A stretch of 64,000 nt of DNA from Dendrobium chrysotoxum (lineage: Eukaryota > Streptophyta > Magnoliopsida > Asparagales > Orchidaceae), in contig CM034311.1 in the NCBI GenBank assembly GCA_019925795.1, positions 23,806,231 to 23,870,230 on the forward strand. Reading direction: 5' to 3'. The notes below the pieces were generated by a model, which was not told the DNA's origin, made no database searches, and worked only from the letters and a program-made list of their open reading frames with translations. Every line of letters starts with the position of its first letter. Within the stretch, counting starts at the first letter, position 1. This document shows positions 57,000 to 64,000 of the stretch, piece by piece. Position numbers and translations under genes: made by a program.

Positions 57000-57910
57000 T
57001 GACGATTGTTAGAGGATTGTAATCTAGCGATGATAATTGGAGGACCGTAATCGGGTGTGATGGTGTTTGGGAGAACTTACTCTAGTGATAATGGTCTAAG
57101 ACTATAGTTGGCAATGGTGCTTAGAGGGCTACAGTTGAGTGATTGTGGTCGAGAGACCTTAATCAGGTGATAATGGTCTAAAGATTATAATTGGCAATAG
57201 TAGTTGAATGATTGTAGTCTGGTGATAATGGTTGAAGGGCAGTATTAGGGTGATGGCAGTTAGAGGACTATAGTCGGGTGATAGTTGAAGGACCATTATC
57301 AAGCTTCAGAGATCTAATGATGGAGGTCAGGCAACAAGAGTCCGATGAGGTGGTGGTTATATTGTGATGGTTGGATAGTGGTCTAACAGAGGTAATTGAG
57401 AAGTGGTCCGATAATGGTACTCGAGTAGAGCTCTAAGGTTCCTTTTCTCTAAGCTCTATTAAATATCAAGCCAAAGTCCAATCCCTCCTTCATATAGAGA
57501 GTGAGAGCTTATTTATAAATTTTTTAGAGTGACATGCCCATAAATATAACCAAAATTCAAAATACTCCATTGGATGGTTTGTAGTGATTCTCTTTAGAAT
57601 CTCAAGTGTAAATAACACATTGGATTGGACTCGTTAAGATGTTCAATTTGTTTACAAACATAAGATATTTGGAGGTTGTTTGGTTCTCTAAACAATGTCT
57701 TGAAATTTCTAATAACGGTTCAAGTGCTTGACTTGTGAACATTTGAAGTCAATTTATATCACCTTTAGTGTTGATGGGTTTATCTCATTAAGATATTATA
57801 TTTGACTATTAGCTCGTTGAAATCAAAGTTCATATTATCTTGAATTTGATTTCAATGATTTTCAATTCAAATATATATTGTGACTTGTGCCTGATTAAGT
57901 CAATTTTGTG
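57000..57910 (-). repeat. Old antisense copy of the minisatellite-bearing LTR
   Basis: 57000-57420 is a degenerate run of GATAATGGTCTAAAGRYYATAGT-like units (about 24-30 bases, interrupted), the reverse complement of the CGACCACC-type repeat. 57600-57900 matches, in reverse, the LTR 5' section. For example, CTTGTGCCTGATTAAGTCAA pairs with the TTGATCGGGCACGAATCTC region at 45690. Confidence 0.55.
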
Positions 57911-58091
57911 ATGACATATCAACTGACATCTCTTTTTTTTTTTTTTGAATGATGGAGTTGATATTGTTAAAAAATATATATTAAATTTTTTAAAAAAATG
58001 TGGCATAAAATTATTATTTCTTAAGCGAGGCATTACCGCTCTCTCCCTGGACGTCAACATAAACCACCCTAGGGCTGTGATTCTGTGAACT

Positions 58092-58230
58092 AGGGGTCTC
58101 AAATCAAAATGGCGAGTTAGGTTTGGGTTAGATCCAAAGTTAACCCAAATTTAATCCAACCAACTTGGCATACGGCTTGATGCAAACTATTGTATTGGGG
58201 TAGGTCACTTCATGTTGAGTCTCTAACATT
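58092..58230. mobile_element. Left-end remnant of the 30744-type hAT-like element
   Basis: TAGGGGTCTCAAATCAAAATGG followed by GGTTTGGGTTAGATCC parallels TAGGAGTGTCAAAATGGG plus GGGTCAGGTTTGAG at 30744. No matching right end was found. Confidence 0.35.
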
Positions 58231-59700
58231 TGGTTTATTTCTCAATATCCATTTGGAATAACTTTTTTTTTTCTTGATATTCATGAATGCAAAACCATTT
58301 CTATATCATTAAAAAATAGTAAGTAAAAGTATTAACATCTTTTTTTTATTTCACTAAATTATATAATTAAAATGTTTCATACACAACAATTATTATATAA
58401 TCTTTCTAGCCACCAAAACATATACATCATTATGATTGCCAAAAGAATAAGTCTATATAATGAACATGCCTATGATTAAGATCTCAATAAGTCTTAGTAG
58501 TATCAAATCAAGTGTAACCTTACCCTGCCTGCAAATAACAAGTGCATGTAAAGTAGAACTCGGCGATACTAGCTCAGTAGACTACCTGAAACCTACTACA
58601 TATTTCAATATAAATAAAATAACTTATATGAAAGAAAAAAATTATATGAATATTAAAACATGCTTAAAATAAATTAACATAATATATGTATCATATGTTG
58701 TGAGTATCAAATATAGTGTTAATACGAAACTAGTGTCAACAAGAAGGTATATATTAGAAACAATAATATAAATATTTATTTGAATATGATGTAATAAATA
58801 TAGTAACATGATAGAAAATAATATATAACATTTTATTTTAGAGCATTTCATTCTTTTTCCTACTCCCCTTATGCCTCTACTTCCACTTATACATTTGCTT
58901 CAAGCTTATCTTACTCATAGAAGGATAAACATACAGCCACACATACCCTTATATCTTCACTTGAATGAATGTAAATTATCGACCGGCCAGCCACCTACAT
59001 ATTTCTCGTTCTCTCCATTTTGGCATATTTTTAGATATATAAGAATAGAAATATTAACACATTTAATGTGCATGAAAAGTTTGTAATATATTACATAAAT
59101 TTATAAAAAATTGCATGTACGACAAAACTACAGTTTTTATGTGGACAAATTTGTGTACACAATTCAACATACTCAATTCATAAAAGCATTCATATACAAT
59201 ATTCACAACATTATTTTGAGGCTTTTATTTTATTATAGCAATTTCTGTTGGTGTTAATATAGTTGATTAAATGCTTATAATATCATACAACTTGAAAACC
59301 TGATGAATAATTAAATTATAGATGCTAATATAACAAGAATACTCTACTCTACAACATAATAAAAGTTGCGAGGTAAAAGATTCCAAAATTTTCATAGATC
59401 TAAGTTTGTATAAAATATGATAAAATAAAATATTAGAATTTATAGAGGAGCAATAAAATCTAAATTTGAAGTAGGGTAACACTAGCTTACTATAACCTGG
59501 ACAATTTTTCTAACTAGCCCGACAAACAAAATCACTCTGAGATCGCCATCCCCAAGCATCTCTTTCCACTCCTCTTTTTTCTCTCTTAACCCTTTCTTCT
59601 CCTCCTTCTATGTACTCTGTTTAGGAAAAATTGAGAATGAAATGGCTTGTAGAGTTTCTATATAAATGGGTTATGATATTTATAACAAATCAAGGGTATA
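58231..59700. other. AT-rich DNA, possible relative of the 22749-25750 insert
   Basis: The part at 59490-59620 (ACAATTTTTCTAACTAGCCC then a CTCTTTTTTCTCTC run) resembles 23865-23960. Nothing else was recognised. Confidence 0.3.
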
Positions 59701-60270
59701 GTTATATAATTATGCATATGATGGTCGAAGGACTGTAGTCAGGCAACAGTGGATGGAAGACCATAAACATGTGAGTGTTTGGAGAATCGTAGTCGGAGAA
59801 CGGTGCTCAGAGGACCATAGTCGGGTGATAGTGGTTGAAAAATTATAGTCTGACCATAATGGTCGAAGGATTGTAGTCTGACGATGATGGTCAAAAGGCC
59901 ACACATAGTGGGGCAATAGTAGTCGAAGGAGATTGTTTGATTAATCCTCTAAATATATCTAAAATTAACATTTCTATGAGCTACTCCAACCTTTTCACAT
60001 ATATACCCTAAAGCAGCACTCTAAATCCTAAAGCATGCAAGATTTGAGATTGTTTGATCCTCCAAATAATATCTCAAAAAATTTTAATTACACTTCAAGT
60101 GCTTGATTTGGGCTCATATGAAGTTGGATCAGACCGCTTTTAGTGTCGATGAATTTATCTCCTCGAGACGTTCAGTTTGATAGCAAGTTTGCTTAAATCA
60201 AAATTTAGATATTTCTAAATTTAATTTTTGAAAATTTTCAATTAAAATAAACATTGAGATTTATGTCCAA
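59700..60270 (-). repeat. Old antisense copy of the minisatellite-bearing LTR
   Basis: 59715-59935 has units like GGTCGAAGGACTGTAGTC and GGTTGAAAAATTATAGTC. 60080-60270 runs in reverse through the LTR 5' section (CTCCTCGAGACGTTCAGTTT, TTATGTCCAATCAAATTAAT). Confidence 0.55.
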
Positions 60271-60379
60271 TCAAATTAATTTTTGATGACTATCAATAAC
60301 TAATAAGTAGACAGCCTAAGAAAGCTTATTTGAAGCCAAATGTCCCAACCAATAATGAGTTTCCACCTACATTTAAACC

Positions 60380-60620
60380 ACAACGGCCAATATTAGAATT
60401 TGGAAGGCTTTGGGCCGCTTGGCTTTCTACTAGCTATTAGAAACTGCCTTGGAGTGCACGGCACAGCACTTCCTTTCAATAGCCACGGCGCCGTACGTGT
60501 CGCACTGAGCGCTCTTGAGTGTCACATTACTCAAAAAACCAAGTTGAACATCGATCGATCTCAGCCGTCAAAATCATACTGTGGGAGCCACGTGGGATCA
60601 GAACAAACCGCCAATTTTAT
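60380..60620. promoter_or_regulatory. Orphan promoter-like segment with a palindromic G-box
   Basis: A compositionally distinct segment contains CCACGTGG at 60588-60595, TACGTGTCGC near 60493 and TCAGCCGTCA at 60561. Such ACGT cores are bound by plant bZIP and bHLH factors. No gene follows in either direction within the window, so this may be a captured or abandoned promoter, or chance. Confidence 0.25.
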
Positions 60621-60899
60621 AAACCTAATCAATCATTTTCCCTAACAAATTAATTTATTATTACATTTAATATAAAGTTAGTTCATGGGATAATTTTTTC
60701 CTCTTAAACAATATTTCCAAGCACACCGACTATTTGATATTATCTTTTATTTTTCTAATTCAAAAAAAAAAAAAAGTATCACTATCAAATAAATAATATC
60801 TTGATATGATGACATTGATTTTAAGAAGACAGGTTATTATTAAGGTATTAAATAGTTAATATTAGATATATTTTTACTTATGGAAGAAATAAGATTATT

Positions 60900-63431
60900 T
60901 GACAATATTATCATTTATACGACGAAATTCAACTTGATTGGGCATGAATCTCAGTGGATATTTGAATTAAAAGCTTTCAAATTTAAATTTAAAACCACAT
61001 GAACTTTCATTTCAACGAACTTATAATTGAAATAAATGTCTCGATAAGATGAACCCAACAATATCAAAAGTGGTCTGATTCGAGCCTGAGTGAGCACCGA
61101 TCAAGCATTTGAAGCGTAATTAATAGCTTCAAGGCATTAACTGAATGGCTAAGCGATATTCAAATCTTGGATGCTTATAGTTGAATTGAATGTCTCGATA
61201 AGACAAATCCAACAAATCTAAGATCTTTTAATTTTGACATTATTAAGGCACTTAAATGCTGAAAAAAAATAATATACGATAAAAGGAATTAATACTGATC
61301 GTTTGGTGGAGTGTTTTGAATTTTGGGTAAATTTATAGAGCATACCACTTTTAAAAATCTTTAAATATTCCCACATTCTCTATATGAAGGGGGGATTGGG
61401 AGCTAGAGCTTGGACTCTGGCTTGAGATTCAAAAAGGCTATGAAGCTCGAAGGATTCTGGAGTACCATCTTCGAGCCACTATCCAACTATCGCAGTTGGA
61501 ACACTGCTTGATCATTGTCATCGGAGCACTGCTCGATAGTCGTAGTTGGACCACTATTTGATTATCGATAAAACACCAGCTGATCACAACCATTAAAATC
61601 TGACTATGATCCTTTAACCTCCGACCACCAACTACGATCCATTGACCACCTGATCTTCAATGCCTAGCTACAATCCTCCGACCTCCATTGTCTGATTATG
61701 GACCACCGACGTTTGTTGCTTGATTAAGGACCACCAACCTCTATCACCTAACTATGGGCCATCAAACTTAGGGGGGTAAGTGAGCCGAGCCAGCTCTCGA
61801 GCTCAACTCGTTTATGGACTTGCGAGCCGAGCTTATCGAGCTCACAGCCAAGCTCGAGCTCAAACTCAAGCTCGTTTCGTAAACGAGCTCGAATTTGAGC
61901 TTGATGAGGCTCGACTCGTGAGCTCGCGAGCAGACTCAAATAATTATTAATCTTTTTTAAAATAATTTTATTTAATTTATTAAATTTAAATATTTTAAAA
62001 AATTAATAACAAATGCTAAACATATTTATTAAATTTAAATATTTTTAAATCCTGCCGAGGTTCGCAAGCTGGCTCAAGCTCATTTACAGTGGGATGAACT
62101 TGAGTTCGAGCTCGCCTTTTGAGCTTGACTTGAGCTCAAGTTCAAGTTCAAGCCGATTTTATATATCTGATGAGTCGAGCTCGATAAGACCACTACACGA
62201 CTTGACTCGACTCTTTTACAACCCTAATCAAACTCTATCGCCTGATTATGGTCTACTGATCATTTTCGCCTGATTATAGACTTAGGGCGTCTATCACCCA
62301 ATTATAGACTTAAGGACCCTATCGCCCGACTACGTCCCATTGGTCTCCATCGCCAGATTCTGATCCTCCAGCCACCTTCGCCCTAATATGATCCTTACTC
62401 CTCCATCATACTACAATCCTCTAGACTTCGTCTCTTAATTACTGGTCGTCGATCACCATCGTCTGACTACAGTCATCGAACCTTTGTTGTCCGTCTATGA
62501 AGCACCTACCTCCAAATACTGACCACAGTCCTTTGTTCATCATTGCCCGACCTTAGTCCTCAAACTTCTATTCCCCGACCTCGGTCCTCCAAACTTTATT
62601 GCCCGACCTCAGTCCTCCAACCTTTATTGGCCGACCTTGATCCTCCAGCCTCCATTGCCCAACTACAATCATTGGACCTTAGTCACCTATTTACTATCCG
62701 CCAACTTTCGTTGCTCGACTTCAATCCTTTGATCACCATCGCCTGATCTCAGTCATTCGACCACCATCATTTGACTATTGTCATTCAAACTCTGTTGTCT
62801 GACTATGATCCTTCGACCATTGTTGCTTAGTTATAATTCTCCGACTAACGTCACTCGACATGGTCCTCCAACCTCGATTGTGCAAATACACATCTTCATA
62901 CCACCATTATAATATTTTGACCATTGTCACAAGGCTACTCCGGCGCCTATTAACTACATCACCTACCGTCACTAGTAAAGCAAAATGTATCATGTCACAT
63001 ATTAGATCTTTGCATGTTGTCAACATCAATTCTTACTCCCAATATCAACACTATGATTTATGCTAGACTTTTTGATCTATGATTTTCTATTCTCAAAGGA
63101 GTACGAATAAGAAAACAAGTAATGATACTTAACGATAGTTTCGATGTCACAGTGCTCTTCTAACTTTAACCATATAATATAGTTGTTATATTTTATCAAT
63201 ATCTTCCTTCAAGGATGAGCATCATTTGTGATCAATGACAAACACTAATGGAATCATTTTCATTGGATCAGGCCCCTCAATTTTTCCCTTTCCTGAATTT
63301 TGCACGTAAAAACTCTTTTTTTTTAACAATTTTTGCACTCCTCTCTTATCTTGTGTGTTTGGATCTTCAAGTAAAACTAAGACGTTAAACTCTCAATCTC
63401 TCTATTGCCGTGAAAGTTCTAGTACACAACA
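60900..63431 (+). repeat. Nearly complete solo-like copy of the minisatellite-bearing LTR
   Basis: The 5' section (60930-61310) follows the reference LTR closely (AACTTGATTGGGCATGAATC, GTCTCGATAAGATGAACC). A long degenerate CCCGACYTCAGTCCTCCAAC array occupies 61450-62900. The 3' section (63240-63430) keeps CATTGGATCAGGCCCCTC, CTAAGACGTTAAACTC and TCTCTATTGCCGTG. A hAT-like element interrupts the array at 61769-62226. No primer site or gag follows, so this is a solo LTR or remnant. Confidence 0.65.
61769..62226. mobile_element. Non-autonomous hAT-like element with perfect 8-bp target-site duplication
   Basis: It begins TAGGGGGGTAAGTGAGCCGA and ends CTCTTTTACAACCCTA. ATCAAACT flanks it exactly at 61761-61768 and 62227-62234. 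Both arms are rich in GAGCTCG and GAGCCGAGC, as in 29381-30075, of which it is a shorter family member. No coding capacity. Confidence 0.87.
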
Positions 63432-63720
63432 ATTATAATGATAGAGTAACCCAATCATAACTTTTTTTTTCAATTTTAATCTTTTATTTTTAAATTATAG
63501 ATATTAAATTTATTGAATTTAATCAAAGATAAATGTAACATATAATTATAATAAACTAAAATTTATATTACATTTACCTGAAAATAAATTTAATAAATCT
63601 AAATTTATATTTTTAATAAAATATTTCCCATTCTTATCACCCATAGCCATCACATTGCTAATGAGTGAGATCATTATTTCCAATATCAAATTCATGATGC
63701 ATGAGAACATCAGGTGACAG

Positions 63721-64000
63721 TAGGGCTGCAAATTAATCGAGCCGAGCTGAGTATGTGCCTGTTTATATTTGAGTTCATTTATTATCAGCTTGTTCAAGTT
63801 TGGTTTGAGTTTGATTCGAGCCATTTTGCTTGTTTTCAAGCTTAGTTCGTTTAAATTAATGGGTAGTGTTCATGTTTGGTTCATATTCGATTCATATTTG
63901 ATTCATTTGTGCTTATTAAGCTTTAAACAAACGAGCCTTATCGAGCTATAAATGAGCTCTACTTCTAGATATATATTAACTTAACAAACAAGCCTTATCG
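63721..64000. mobile_element. Third hAT-like GAGCYGAGC element, cut by window end
   Basis: It starts TAGGGCTGCAAATTAATCGA, then GCCGAGCTGAG, with later TTCGAGCC, AACGAGCCTTATCGAGC and AATGAGCTC words. The predicted left target-site copy is GGTGACAG (63713-63720). The right end lies beyond the window. Confidence 0.6.

Overview
This is a stretch of land-plant nuclear DNA, from an angiosperm. It is AT-rich and intron-bearing, has no operon or ribosome-binding-site logic, and is dominated by layered plant transposable elements. Two conserved single-copy-type plant genes are recognisable, both on the + strand. The first is the 3' end of ornithine delta-aminotransferase (OAT), with two exons at 9949-10182 and 14998-15136. 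The second is an intact, intronless 396-residue F-box gene at 26835-28025. From memory, their closest Arabidopsis relatives (At5g46180 and At5g46170) are chromosomal neighbours, so this looks like an old gene pair pushed about 12 kb apart by repeats. A third, weaker candidate gene encodes 93 residues on the minus strand at 44625-44906.

Layout. 1-8277 is a nearly full-length, decayed Ty3/gypsy chromovirus-type retrotransposon on the minus strand, with 1.7-kb LTRs at both ends. 8278-15136 is the OAT 3' region. Its last intron (10183-14997) holds hairpin MITEs, a LINE 3' remnant, a LINE inserted with an inverted 5' part and an 18-bp target-site duplication, and a tRNA-derived SINE. 15137-26830 holds decayed LTR remnants, MITE clusters, an old 542-bp-offset duplication and a 3-kb insert with TGTAAC...GTTACA ends. 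26835-28025 is the F-box gene. 29381-34600 is a nest of hAT-like elements and RTE LINEs. 37144-37690 is a head-to-tail array of five MITEs. 40200-40740 contains two exact copies of a 221-bp block beside poly-G runs, which may be an assembly fault. 43958-44218 is a second SINE copy with target-site duplication.

45659-48740 is the 5' LTR, primer-binding site and start of gag of a Tat-like Ty3/gypsy element whose LTR leader carries about 54 copies of a 30-bp minisatellite. 48741-55555 is non-coding, repeat-rich and probably a foreign insertion. 55556-56073 is a second piece of the same LTR. 57000-63431 holds three older copies of this LTR family, one (60900-63431) nearly complete with a 458-bp hAT-like element and a perfect 8-bp target-site duplication inside it. 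The window ends inside another hAT-like element that starts at 63721.

The two genes do not form an operon. OAT is a mitochondrial amino-acid enzyme, and the F-box protein is a presumed SCF ubiquitin-ligase adaptor. The main interest is the transposon biology: tandem MITE arrays, three-level nesting, twin-primed LINE insertion, two tRNA-derived SINE families and an LTR lineage defined by a fast-evolving minisatellite. I saw no CRISPR array, rRNA gene or intact tRNA gene.
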